Source: Microbacterium imperiale (GTDB lineage Bacteria; Actinomycetota; Actinomycetes; Actinomycetales; Microbacteriaceae). Taken from it: 64,000 nucleotides of DNA. Location: NCBI RefSeq assembly GCF_017876655.1, contig NZ_JAGIOK010000001.1, positions 3,038,001 to 3,102,000 on the forward strand. Reading direction: 5' to 3'. The notes below the pieces were generated by a model, which saw only the letters and a list, made by a program, of their open reading frames with translations, did not search any database and was not told the DNA's origin. Every line of letters starts with the position of its first letter. Position 1 is the first letter of the stretch. The translations under genes and the position numbers were made by a program. This document shows, piece after piece, positions 44,063 to 52,422 of the stretch.

Positions 44063-44584
44063 ATGCAGCGCAATGAAGCGTCCGCAGATGATGCGCTGCG
44101 AGAGGTTCGGCGTGCGCTGCGCGCGGTCGGGCGCGTGCCGAGAGTGATCAGCTCGATCGTTGCGCTCGTCATGCTCGCGGCATCATCGGTGCCGGTCATG
44201 GCGGATCGTGACATGACGGGGCTCATCGTGGTGGGCGTCCCCAGCGTGATCAGCGTCATGCTCGCATTCCGAGTGCGAGCAGCTCTCGGCGAGGACGATG
44301 TCCTGCTCATCACTGGATACGTTCGATCCAGCCGCATCGCTCTCCGCGAAGTCCACGCCTTTGTAGACGTCCCCTACGCCGGATGGTGGAACGGTTTCGC
44401 GGGATCGGACGGTTGGACGAACTTCGGTCTTCGCATGCTCGAGATCGAGCTGCGCGGTGGGCGCGCCGCTTCCCTTCCGGAGTCCATCTGCAGTGGCAGG
44501 CGAACCACGAGCATCGCCGACCTCCTGAACTCATGGGCAGATGAGCGCAGCCCTCTCAACCGTCGCGCAGCAGTCGAGGATTGA
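44063..44584 (+). CDS. Membrane protein with possible PH-like domain
   Basis: 173 aa. Two membrane helices near the N-terminus (VISSIVALVMLAASSVPVMA and TGLIVVGVPSVISVMLAFRV) are followed by a cytoplasmic part with short strands (DDVLLITGYVRSSRIALREV, LRMLEIELRGGRAASL) that resembles a bacterial PH-like domain. No function is known. ATG 44063 was preferred over a much longer upstream reading, which lies in the DUF805 gene in another frame. Confidence 0.7.
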   Translation: MQRNEASADDALREVRRALRAVGRVPRVISSIVALVMLAASSVPVMADRDMTGLIVVGVPSVISVMLAFRVRAALGEDDVLLITGYVRSSRIALREVHAFVDVPYAGWWNGFAGSDGWTNFGLRMLEIELRGGRAASLPESICSGRRTTSIADLLNSWADERSPLNRRAAVED

Positions 44585-44626
44585 TCGTCTGCGATCGGCG
44601 TCGCGCGGTGAGGGCCCGCTGACGCG

Positions 44627-44995
44627 TTATCCGCGTCGGCTGATCAGCACCGCGGCGATGGCGACCGCCGAGATGACGGCGGCGAGGCGCACGGCCTTGC
44701 CGGTGCCCCGCGAGACGGTCAGTACGCGGTCGGCGATCTTCGTGTTGGCGTCGATGCGGGCGGTGGCGAAGCCGGCGGCGGCATCCACGATCTTGTCTGC
44801 GACGTCGGGGACCGCGTTGGGGATGGCGTTCTTCGCGACATCCTGCGCCTTGTGAATGACGCCCTTGCCGGCATCCGCCACACCATGGACGGCACGGGAT
44901 GCTGCGCGGGTGAGGCCCTTCTCGGACTTCGGGGTCTCGGTGGCGGACGCGCTCTGCTCGTCGTTCGTCGCACCGGGGGTGTTTTCGTCAGCCAT
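44627..44995 (-). CDS. Small membrane-anchored helical protein
   Basis: 122 aa. An acidic, Thr/Ser-rich N-terminus is followed by amphipathic helical repeats (VHGVADAGKGVIHKAQDVAK, then VADKIVDAAAGFATARIDAN) and a C-terminal membrane helix (AAVISAVAIAAVLISRRG). The repeats resemble apolipoprotein/LEA-like helices, suggesting membrane-surface binding or stress protection; this is inference. It is convergent with the PH-like gene. The start is ATG 44995. Confidence 0.65.
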   Translation of the reverse strand: MADENTPGATNDEQSASATETPKSEKGLTRAASRAVHGVADAGKGVIHKAQDVAKNAIPNAVPDVADKIVDAAAGFATARIDANTKIADRVLTVSRGTGKAVRLAAVISAVAIAAVLISRRG

Positions 44996-45151
44996 GGCGG
45001 CTCCGTTCGGTCGTAAGGCGGAACGTCGCCACTCTCGCACCGGCGGTGCCCTCGAAAGAGCCCCTAGCCGAGCCGACGGATTTCGCGTATGTCCGGGTGA
45101 GCGAAGGCGACCACCCGAGCAGCGCCCGGCCTCACGGTAGCGTCGGGTGCG

Positions 45152-45742
45152 ATGAACAACCCGTTCGGCGAAGTGCCGGCTCTCCCTGTCGTCGGTCCCT
45201 TCGGCATCGCGGTCTTCGCCGTGCTGCTGATCGTGCTGCTGATCCGCCGCATCTTCTCGCTGCCGCGGGCGGCGGTGGCCGCGGCGGTCGCCGTCTACGC
45301 CGCGGGCATCGTGGGCAACACGATCTTCCCGATCTTCCTCGACAAGCCGGACTCCGGAGCGCCGTGGACGCCGGGCCTGGCACTGCTGCCCTTCGTCGAC
45401 TACGAGATCGACGACGCGCTGATGAACGCGCTGGTCTTCGTGCCGCTCGGCATCCTCATCCCGCTCCTGCTCGCCCGGCCGAGCTGGTGGAAGGTGATCG
45501 TGGCGGCTGCCATCACGAGTCTGACGGTCGAGTCGCTGCAGCTCGGTGCGCAGGCGTTCTTCGCGGGCGGGCACATCGCCGACATCAACGACCTGCTCTC
45601 GAACGTCGCCGGCGGCGCTTTGGGCTACGGTCTGCTTCTGCTGCTCGCGCGGGTCCCCGTTCTCGCGCGGCTGATCGACCGGTTCCGCTGGAGCCGCCGC
45701 CCGCAGCAGAGTCCCCTGGAACCGGACGTCGTCCGCGGCTGA
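45152..45742 (+). CDS. VanZ-like membrane protein
   Basis: 196 aa with five membrane helices. The VanZ-like pattern is visible: VGNTIFPIFLDKP, the NALVFVPLGILIPLL stretch, SLTVESLQLGAQAF and GHIADINDLLSNVAGGALGY. VanZ gives low-level teicoplanin resistance in vancomycin-resistance clusters; most chromosomal family members have no known job. No other van gene is present. TAGCGT lies 8 nt before the ATG. Confidence 0.88.
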   Translation: MNNPFGEVPALPVVGPFGIAVFAVLLIVLLIRRIFSLPRAAVAAAVAVYAAGIVGNTIFPIFLDKPDSGAPWTPGLALLPFVDYEIDDALMNALVFVPLGILIPLLLARPSWWKVIVAAAITSLTVESLQLGAQAFFAGGHIADINDLLSNVAGGALGYGLLLLLARVPVLARLIDRFRWSRRPQQSPLEPDVVRG

Positions 45743-45745
45743 GGG

Positions 45746-46093
45746 TCAGCGGCCCTGACGCTTCTTGTAAGGCTTCGGCTGTCCCTTGACGATGGGCGCG
45801 CGGCCGGCACCCTTCGATGCCTTGGCCTTTCCGCTGCCGGTGGGCTTCTGCTTCGGGTCGCGCTGCGGCACGTCGGCGATCTCGGCGCGCGCATCGGCGA
45901 GCAGCAGGGTGCCGGCCGGGGTGAGTCGCGGTTTGCTGCCGTCCTTCGCGAACAGCGGGTGCCCCACCTCGTCCTCGAGCCGCTCGATCGACGAGTACAG
46001 CGCGGGAAGCGAGATGCCGAGACGTTCCGCGGCGCGCGGGAAGTGCAGTGTCTCGGCGGCGGCGACGAAGTGCACGAGGTCGCGGGTCTTCAT
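45746..46093 (-). CDS. LysR-type HTH protein lacking effector domain
   Basis: 115 aa. Residues 1-65 are a complete LysR winged helix (VHFVAAAETLHFPRAAERLG, LYSSIERLEDEVGHPLFAK). Ordinary LysR regulators have a further 200-residue effector domain; here it is replaced by a short tail rich in Lys, Pro and Gln (ending KGQPKPYKKRQGR). The frame is closed by a normal stop, so this is either a stable minimal regulator or a decayed gene. It is the last gene of the MMPL-MarR operon and overlaps the MarR stop (ATGA). Confidence 0.78.
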   Translation of the reverse strand: MKTRDLVHFVAAAETLHFPRAAERLGISLPALYSSIERLEDEVGHPLFAKDGSKPRLTPAGTLLLADARAEIADVPQRDPKQKPTGSGKAKASKGAGRAPIVKGQPKPYKKRQGR

Positions 46094-46617
46094 GAGTCAC
46101 CGTCCTGCAGTGTGGGTCGGTCGGCGCCGAAGCGGCGATCGAGCACGGCGCCGTACTCGCTGCCGGCCAGGTAGTGGCGCAGGGCACGGGCCAGGCCGGC
46201 AAGGTCGTCCGGGTCGAGCTGTGTGTGCGCGCCGTCGTCGACGGCGCGGTCGATCTCGCGCAGCTGCGGGACGAGAGCCTTGCCCGCCGCCGTCAGCTGC
46301 AGCGCGACAGCGCGGCGGTCGGTCGGGTGCGTCGCCCGTTCGACGAAACCGCGACGCACGAGCGTGTCGACGATGCGACTCGGGCTGCCCGTCTCACAGA
46401 CGATGAGGCCGCCGAGCTCCTTGAGCGTGATGGGTCCGTACGAGTCGAGCACGAGAACGATCTCGAACTGCGACGACGTCAGCCCGAGCGGCGCGAGCTG
46501 CCGGCTGAGAGCGCGGTTGCCCTCGCGCTGCGCGGCCAGCACGAGATAGCGCAGCTCGAAGGGTGCCAGGCCCGATGCGCGCGGGTCGGTCGTCGTCGAG
46601 GTGGCGGTATCGGTCAT
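46090..46617 (-). CDS. MarR-family transcriptional regulator
   Basis: 175 aa. The winged helix is clear: APLGLTSSQFEIVLVLDSYG, ITLKELGGLIVCETGSPSRI, LVRRGFVERATHPTDRRAVA. Helices at both ends form the dimer. The cysteine in LIVCETG of the recognition region could make it redox-sensitive. MarR proteins usually repress a linked exporter and are released by its substrates; here the linked gene is the MMPL exporter upstream in the same operon. The start is ATG 46617, 115 bp after the MMPL stop. Confidence 0.92.
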   Translation of the reverse strand: MTDTATSTTTDPRASGLAPFELRYLVLAAQREGNRALSRQLAPLGLTSSQFEIVLVLDSYGPITLKELGGLIVCETGSPSRIVDTLVRRGFVERATHPTDRRAVALQLTAAGKALVPQLREIDRAVDDGAHTQLDPDDLAGLARALRHYLAGSEYGAVLDRRFGADRPTLQDGDS

Positions 46618-46732
46618 GCGGGTTCCAGCCGTTCGGGAGCGGTGGGGCGGAGGGTGTGCGCCCATTGTGTCAGCAACTACCGAGCGGACCGCCGCGTACC
46701 GAGGGGTACGGCCGGTCCGCTCGGCTCCGGGG

Positions 46733-48928
46733 TCAGGTGAGCACGGGCGCAGGCGTCGACGCACCGACCTCAGCGGCCGCCGGAGGTGCGACCGACTCAG
46801 CGCGGCGTCCGAACGAACGCGGGCCGAGGGCGCGAAGGATGCTCGGCATCACCAGCATCCGGATGACGACGGCATCCAGGGCGACCGCGACCGCCAAGCC
46901 GATGCCGATCTCGCGGACGATACTGATCTGCGCCGTCGTGAACGACAGGAACACCGCGATCATGATCAGCGCGGCGCTGTTGATCATCGCCCGCGTGCGC
47001 GCCGCGCCCTGCAGGACGGACTGCTCGAACGGCATGCCCGCCCGGTACAGCTCGCGCATGCGCGACATGATGATCACCATGTAGTCCATGCTGAGTCCGA
47101 ACATGACGGCGAACAGCAACACCGGCGTGACCGAGTTCAGCGGATCGTCGCTCATCCAGCCCTGCAGCAGGGTCAATACGCCCAGGCTCGCGCCGACGAC
47201 GAGCAGGTTGAAGACGAGGGCAAGCGCCGGCAGGATCACCGACCGCCACGCGAAGGCGAGCATCAGGAACGTCAGCGTGAGGACGATCGCGGCGATGAGC
47301 GGGATGCTCTCGATGATGGTCTCGTCGAAGTCGAGCCCTTGCGCGGTCGCGCCGGTGACCGCCACTCGCGCGCCGTCGGGGAGCTGATCCGCGAGGCCGG
47401 AACGGATGTCGCTGACGAGGGCGTGGGCGCTGACGGAGTCCGGTCCGTCGGCAGTCGTCGCCAGCAGCCGCACTGCGATGCCCGCGTCATCGGCGTGCCA
47501 CAGGCGCTGCAGCTGCGGGGGAGTCTCACCCGCTTCGAGCGCGGTCGCCGCCGGACTGCCGACCGGCGCGAAAGATGCCGCGTCGAGCACTGAGTCGGCG
47601 CCGGCTCGGTCAGCGACCCACGAGCTCGCCGTCGCCGTAGCCACGAGCGCATCCGCCGGCTCGGTGCCCGGGGGGAACGTCACGATCACGTCGACGGGGA
47701 ACAGTCCCTCCTGTCCGATGTTCCGCTCGAGCAGTTCGAGCCCTTGCCGCGCGGGGTCGTCGGACGGCAGCACCGTCGCGCTTGCGACCGGGGATTGCAG
47801 CGACAGCCCGAAGACGGGAATCGCTGCGAGGGCGAGCACGGCCACGCCGGCTGCTCCGACCAGGCCGGGACGACGAATGCGCGAGGTCACGATGGTCCGC
47901 CCCGGGCCGGGTGTCCGCCGACGGCGCAGGAGGGGGATGCGGCCGGCGTCGATGCGCGGGCCGAGCAGGGCGAGCCCCGCCGGCAGGACGAGCATCGTGA
48001 CGCCGAGGGCGACGAGCGAGACGACGACCCCGCCCAATGCGATGCTCGTGAGCGCCATGACGCGCGGGACGAAGAGCGCTGACAGAGCGAGCGCGACGGC
48101 GATGCCGCTGAAGAGCACGGAATGGCCGGCGGTGGACATGGTCGCGGTGATCGCGTCGGGCGTGCTGCGGCCCGCGGCGAGTTCTTCGCGGAATCGTTTG
48201 ATGATGAACAGCGAGTAGTCGACGGCGACTGCGAGGCCGATCATCGACACGATGTTGGAGTAGAGGTTCGAGATCTCTGTCACGCCCGTCGCGAGGGTTC
48301 CGAATCCGAGCGAGATCATCAGCGCCGACCCCGCCACCAGCAGCGGGAGCAGCGTGGCCACGACCGAACCGAAGACGAACAGCAGGACCACGATCAGCAC
48401 CGGGAACACGATGATCTCGGCGCGTAGTGCGTCCGCCTTTGAGTGCGCGTTCAACTGATAGTCGAGCGCCGGCTGTCCGGTGACGAAGGCCTCACCGGCG
48501 ATGTCGGATTCGTCGAGCGCGGCCTGCAGCTTCGGGACGATGTTCTGCACCGTCGTGCTGTCCTGGGTAAACCCGGCGATGATCGCCATGGTGCGGCCAT
48601 CATCCGATCCGAGCTCGGGCTGATCGAACGGGGTGGTGATGGTCTCGGCCCCGGCGTCGGTCGTCAGGTCGGCCGCGCGTGCGACATCACTCGGCGTGAG
48701 TGGGGCGTCGGCATCCACCACGATGACCAGCTGATTCGGTGCCTCGTCGAACGTCTCCTCAATAGTCTCCTGCGCCAGCAGCGCCTCGGCCCGTGGGTTG
48801 GTGAACCCGCCGCCACTCAGGACGCCGTCCAGGCGAAGAGCGAGCAGCGCGCCCACCACGAAGAGCAACGCCCAAGCGATGAGAACGGTACGTGGTCGTC
48901 GGATCGCGAGCGCGGTGATGGCTTTCAT
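46733..48928 (-). CDS. MMPL/RND-family exporter
   Basis: 731 aa with 11-12 membrane helices in two repeats, each with a large periplasmic-type loop. The MMPL pattern is visible: AVDYSLFIIKRFREELAAGR and FGLSMDYMVIIMSRMRELYR hold the conserved Asp-Tyr pairs of the proton relay. MMPL proteins export lipids, siderophores or hydrophobic drugs. It is the first gene of an operon with MarR and LysR-like regulators and is divergent from an operon containing an acyltransferase, which makes a lipid-type substrate plausible (inference). Confidence 0.93.
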   Translation of the reverse strand: MKAITALAIRRPRTVLIAWALLFVVGALLALRLDGVLSGGGFTNPRAEALLAQETIEETFDEAPNQLVIVVDADAPLTPSDVARAADLTTDAGAETITTPFDQPELGSDDGRTMAIIAGFTQDSTTVQNIVPKLQAALDESDIAGEAFVTGQPALDYQLNAHSKADALRAEIIVFPVLIVVLLFVFGSVVATLLPLLVAGSALMISLGFGTLATGVTEISNLYSNIVSMIGLAVAVDYSLFIIKRFREELAAGRSTPDAITATMSTAGHSVLFSGIAVALALSALFVPRVMALTSIALGGVVVSLVALGVTMLVLPAGLALLGPRIDAGRIPLLRRRRTPGPGRTIVTSRIRRPGLVGAAGVAVLALAAIPVFGLSLQSPVASATVLPSDDPARQGLELLERNIGQEGLFPVDVIVTFPPGTEPADALVATATASSWVADRAGADSVLDAASFAPVGSPAATALEAGETPPQLQRLWHADDAGIAVRLLATTADGPDSVSAHALVSDIRSGLADQLPDGARVAVTGATAQGLDFDETIIESIPLIAAIVLTLTFLMLAFAWRSVILPALALVFNLLVVGASLGVLTLLQGWMSDDPLNSVTPVLLFAVMFGLSMDYMVIIMSRMRELYRAGMPFEQSVLQGAARTRAMINSAALIMIAVFLSFTTAQISIVREIGIGLAVAVALDAVVIRMLVMPSILRALGPRSFGRRAESVAPPAAAEVGASTPAPVLT

Positions 48929-48950
48929 GAGTTCCCCGATCTGAATGCTG

Positions 48951-48977
48951 TGTCATCCGTGTTGTGACATGTATACA
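48951..48977. promoter_or_regulatory. Inverted repeats between mmpL and ribB
   Basis: Within the 212-bp divergent gap, TGTCA (48951-48955) and TGACA (48965-48969) form an inverted repeat with 9 bp between them. Immediately next to it, TGTATACA (48970-48977) is a perfect 8-bp palindrome of the kind bound by MarR proteins. They lie 23-49 bp before the MMPL start. No FMN riboswitch features were seen ahead of ribB. Confidence 0.5.
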
Positions 48978-49140
48978 GCAGATTGCGGCAGATGAACATC
49001 AGAGGTCGCGTCTAGTCGATGCTTGCGCCTCCGGCGGAGGTGACCATAACTTCGATCTACACGACACGCATGCTGGGGCAATATATGCGACGTCATCAAA
49101 TTGATCACCGTCTCGCAGACGGTTTCGCAAGGGGGATACC

Positions 49141-49788
49141 ATGACCATCCAGATCGAACACATCGCTACGGGGACCGTTCTCGACCCCGCTGTTGACGCC
49201 ATCGCCGCCATCGCACGCGGCGAGATGGTGGTGGTCGTCGACGACGAGGATCGCGAGAACGAAGGCGATCTCGTTGTGGCGGCCGACCACGCGACCGCGG
49301 GCGTCATCAACTTCATGATCACGCACGGACGGGGACTGGTGTGCCTGGCACTGCCGGCCGCCCGCGCCGCGGAACTCGAACTTCCTCCCATGGTGCCGCG
49401 CAACGAGGACCACATGGGTACCGCCTTCACGGTGTCGATCGACGGAACCCCGGCGTGCGGCGTGACGACGGGCATCTCGGCGGGCGAACGTGCGACGACG
49501 ATCAGTCTGGCTCTCTCCGGCACCGCTAGCGACCTTCAGCGTCCCGGTCACGTCTTTCCGCTCATCGCGCGCGAAGGGGGAGTTCTCACTCGCACTGGTC
49601 ACACCGAGGCGTCGGTCGACATCGCGCGGCTGGCGGGATGCACGCCGGCCGGCGTCATCGTCGAGATCATCGGCGAGGACGGCGAAATGCTCCGGCGTGA
49701 TGCCCTGCGCTCGTTCGCGGACCATCACGGGCTCGTCATGACGAGCATCGATCTGATCCGCCGTCACATCCTCAACGGAGCGCGCTGA
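49141..49788 (+). CDS. ribB: 3,4-dihydroxy-2-butanone-4-phosphate synthase
   Basis: 215 aa, a stand-alone RibB without the usual fused GTP cyclohydrolase II (RibA) half. It converts ribulose 5-phosphate to the four-carbon riboflavin precursor plus formate. Motifs: the acidic loop VVVDDEDRENEGDLVVAAD, THGRGLVCLALP, RPGHVFPLIAREGG and RTGHTEASVDIARLAG. All appear intact. It is the first gene of a four-gene overlapping operon that contains no other riboflavin gene, so it may supply a special pathway or be a second copy. ATG 49141 follows an AAGGGGG site. Confidence 0.92.
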   Translation: MTIQIEHIATGTVLDPAVDAIAAIARGEMVVVVDDEDRENEGDLVVAADHATAGVINFMITHGRGLVCLALPAARAAELELPPMVPRNEDHMGTAFTVSIDGTPACGVTTGISAGERATTISLALSGTASDLQRPGHVFPLIAREGGVLTRTGHTEASVDIARLAGCTPAGVIVEIIGEDGEMLRRDALRSFADHHGLVMTSIDLIRRHILNGAR

Positions 49789-51011
49789 TGCGCAGCGAAG
49801 TGGTCGTGCGTCGGATCTCGGGAGCCATCGTGCGCCGGCAGCTGCGCACGCACCTCGCCGGGATCGATGGGCTGCACCACCTGCCGGCGACCGGATCGTT
49901 CGTGCTTGTCCCGAATCACCGCAGCTACTTCGACCACTTCGTCATGGAGCTGCTGGTCGGGGCGGCGGTGGGCAGGCCGGTGTGGTTCCTGACGAAGCAG
50001 GAAAGCTTCGAGGGTGCTCTATCCCGCGTGTGGACGAAAGCCTGGTACGGCATCCCGGTGGATCGGCACCGGCCCAGCCCGGCAACCCTTCGCGCGATCC
50101 AAACGGTCTTCGCCGCCGACGAAGTGCTGTGCGTCTACCCCGAGGGCACTCGCAACGTCGCCGATGAGATGCTCCCGTTCCAAGCAGGAGCTTTCCGGTT
50201 CGCGTTGACAGCCGGCGTTCCGGTCATCCCGGTGGCACTGACCGGAACTGAGTCCGTGCTGCCGAAGGGCAGCCGCCGCTTTCGCCGCGGGGGGCGCGTC
50301 CGCGTGTCGTTCGGTGAACCGATCCTGCCGGACATGAGCAAAGGCAAGCAGCACGCCGCGCAGCAGTTGTCAGCGGACACAAGGGCAGCCATCATCGGCC
50401 TCCTTTCGACCGGATGTCGCGCCGCGGACGGCCCGGCCACAACAGGTGCGGTCGACGATCTCGTGACTGCCGCGCTAGACCCCGAGGGACGGCTGGCCGT
50501 CGCGGACGAGCGTCGTCTCCGTTTCGTGCTGCGGTTGCTGTCGTCGTCGGGTGTTCGGTCGGTCGACCTCGAGGTCCAACGTGCGCGGCTGCGCGGCTTG
50601 GCGATTCTGCGTCGCCCTGCGCCGCTCCGAGCTCTGCCGGCGCTGTCGGTGCGGCGCCGCTTGGAGCGTGTACTGCGAGCCGACCCCGCGAACTCGCTTG
50701 CGAACTACCTGCTCGCGCGCTGGCACCTGGCTATGCCGGCGGTGCTCGGCGGTGATCCTGCCCTGGCTGAACGATTGTTCGCTCTGAGCGCGCGAACCGC
50801 CCCTGGGGGTGACACGCGGGCTCTAGCAGGTTTGGCCGAGGTGCAGTTGGCGGACGGGCGCGTGGAAGCCGCACAGGCGACGCTGCAGCGGATCGCCGAC
50901 ACGCCCGCGGTGGCGGGCTCCCGGGCGGAAGCACGCGCGGCGCGCGCCCGTCTGCAGCTCGTGACGCTGGCGGACGTCGTCGACCCCTCGCAGGCTGGGG
51001 TGCTCGCGTGA
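49788..51011 (+). CDS. PlsC-type acyltransferase with C-terminal helical region
   Basis: 407 aa. The N-terminal 215 residues form a 1-acylglycerol-phosphate acyltransferase-type domain: VLVPNHRSYFDHFVMELLVG (His/Asp catalytic pair), SRVWTKAWYGIPVDRHRPSP, VLCVYPEGTRNVADEMLPF and VIPVALTGTESV. The C-terminal 190 residues are helical and include TPR-like units (LANYLLARWHLAMPAVLGGD, RALAGLAEVQLADGRVEAAQ). Substrate is unknown. Its ATG overlaps the ribB stop (TGATG), and its stop overlaps the next start (GTGA). Confidence 0.82.
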   Translation: MRSEVVVRRISGAIVRRQLRTHLAGIDGLHHLPATGSFVLVPNHRSYFDHFVMELLVGAAVGRPVWFLTKQESFEGALSRVWTKAWYGIPVDRHRPSPATLRAIQTVFAADEVLCVYPEGTRNVADEMLPFQAGAFRFALTAGVPVIPVALTGTESVLPKGSRRFRRGGRVRVSFGEPILPDMSKGKQHAAQQLSADTRAAIIGLLSTGCRAADGPATTGAVDDLVTAALDPEGRLAVADERRLRFVLRLLSSSGVRSVDLEVQRARLRGLAILRRPAPLRALPALSVRRRLERVLRADPANSLANYLLARWHLAMPAVLGGDPALAERLFALSARTAPGGDTRALAGLAEVQLADGRVEAAQATLQRIADTPAVAGSRAEARAARARLQLVTLADVVDPSQAGVLA

Positions 51012-51562
51012 CTGCGGCCCTGCGGAGCGGTCCGATGACCGTGCTCGGCGATGTCGCGGTGGTGTTCGACGATGGGTCCCGTATCCGGTGGGCTCGCACC
51101 GGCGGTAACCAATGGACCCTCGCGGAGCACTGGCCGAATGCCGAGGAGGTCGCAGCTGTCGAACGGCACCGCGAGCGAGGCGGCTGCTTGCTCGTCGTCT
51201 CGGATGGTCGACCGATCACCGCGGACGCGTTTGTAAGCGAGGTGCCGTCGGGTGCCACGAGCTCTGAAGGCTCCGATGTCGTCGAACTCAGGGTGGACCA
51301 TTTCGACTGGCTTCCCGAGCTGGTGTGCGCGCGCGGGACGGCCTTCCTCCGTGAACAGGCAGAGCGATGGGACGCGTTGCCGGCTCTGCTCAGGCCTGCC
51401 GTCGTGCTCGACACGGCGATCGACGAGCCGCTCGCCCCGGGCCAGGTCACGTTCGCGCTCCTGGCGCCCGGGATCAGCCGCAGTCGCATCGAACGCGAGC
51501 TCGTTGACTATCTCGCCTTCGTGCGAGCCGGCGGCGCCACGACCGGACGGCACAGCGCATGA
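51008..51562 (+). CDS. Hypothetical protein in ribB-acyltransferase operon
   Basis: 184 aa, GTG start in a GTGA overlap. Not recognised. It has no membrane helix; it is mixed alpha/beta with VAVVFDDGSRIRWARTGGNQ, LLVVSDGRPITADAFVSEV, and a C-terminal VTFALLAPGISRSRIERELV. The dispersed acidic residues and one Cys pair (GGCLLV, VCARG) give no clear active site. Position between an acyltransferase and an SRPBCC protein suggests a role in the same pathway. Confidence 0.65.
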   Translation: MTAALRSGPMTVLGDVAVVFDDGSRIRWARTGGNQWTLAEHWPNAEEVAAVERHRERGGCLLVVSDGRPITADAFVSEVPSGATSSEGSDVVELRVDHFDWLPELVCARGTAFLREQAERWDALPALLRPAVVLDTAIDEPLAPGQVTFALLAPGISRSRIERELVDYLAFVRAGGATTGRHSA

Positions 51563-51966
51563 CATACGGCGGACAGACAGTCATTGAAGCGTCGGCGGCC
51601 GAGATCGTCGATGTTCTTACCGACGTGGGTGCTCTCGCCTCGTGGAATCCCGCCTTCGGAGCGATAGAGGGGTCGGGGCCAGCCGCAGTCGGCCTTCGAT
51701 ACCGCACGCGTGTTCGCGACCTTGTGCCGGCCTCGATCCGTTTCACGGCTATTTCCGCTGCCGAGGTACGGTACGAGCTTCTTGCGCCGGGGGCGCAAGA
51801 GCGAGGCGTCTGGTATCTGAGGCCCGGTTCCTTGCCCGGGCACGAAACTATCGTCGTGCACGAGTTCACCCACGCCGGGGCCAGCCTCGCGATCATGAGG
51901 CGCGCGTTCCGACCGGTCGCGTCGTGGCGCCTCGCACGCCTGCGTCAGGAAGTTCTACGACGCTGA
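51559..51966 (+). CDS. SRPBCC (START-like) domain protein
   Basis: 135 aa, one domain of the polyketide cyclase/START-like fold: VIEASAAEIVDVLTDVGALA, WNPAFGAIEGSG, VGLRYRTRVRDLVPASIRFT, VRYELLAPGAQERG and a C-terminal helix (LAIMRRAFRPVASWRLARLR). Such domains bind hydrophobic ligands such as lipids or aromatic compounds, or cyclise polyketides. Its ATG overlaps the previous stop (ATGA). It is the last gene of the operon. Confidence 0.78.
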   Translation: MTYGGQTVIEASAAEIVDVLTDVGALASWNPAFGAIEGSGPAAVGLRYRTRVRDLVPASIRFTAISAAEVRYELLAPGAQERGVWYLRPGSLPGHETIVVHEFTHAGASLAIMRRAFRPVASWRLARLRQEVLRR

Positions 51967-51979
51967 GACCCGCGAGCCG

Positions 51980-52336
51980 TCAGAGGTTGTCGAAGTCGCT
52001 CCAGGGCTGGGGCGCTCCGCCGAACTCCGGGTCCTCGCTGGCGACGGCCGCCGAGGTTCCGCGGTCGCGCAGTTGCTCGGACTGACGGCGCAGGCGCGCG
52101 ACGAGCACGTCGTCGCGAAGCTCGGGGCCATCCCAATCGGTCTCGCGCGAGGTGATCTGGCTGGCGGGACCGACGAGGACCTCCCAGCGGACCTCGGTTC
52201 CGTCGGCATTGACGATGGGAATGTCGACGGTTGCCGAGCTGCCGACGTGAGCGAGGGCCTGCGCATAACCGAGGAGGGCTCGGGCGATGTCGGACCCCGT
52301 CACCACGGAGTCGCCCGCGTAGTGAATTCTGTCCAT
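51980..52336 (-). CDS. Small actinobacterial protein of unknown function
   Basis: 118 aa. SDIARALLGYAQALAHVGSS, ATVDIPIVNADGTEVRWEVL and VGPASQITSRETDW suggest a helix-then-beta fold with a disordered C-terminus ending WSDFDNL. The frame and ATG (52336) look genuine because codon use is ordinary and no better frame exists. It is similar in style to small proteins encoded widely in Microbacteriaceae; no function is known. It is convergent with the SRPBCC gene. Confidence 0.65.
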   Translation of the reverse strand: MDRIHYAGDSVVTGSDIARALLGYAQALAHVGSSATVDIPIVNADGTEVRWEVLVGPASQITSRETDWDGPELRDDVLVARLRRQSEQLRDRGTSAAVASEDPEFGGAPQPWSDFDNL

Positions 52337-52422
52337 GCGTCCGGCTTACCCGAGGCCTCCGCGCACTCGGGCGGGGGTGGCGTGGAGCGGGCGTGTGCGC
52401 TACGGCTCGTGGACGTCCGAAC

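Noticed and set aside
48929..49140. Possible FMN riboswitch before ribB
   Set aside because: No RFN-type conserved stem sequences are visible in the gap.
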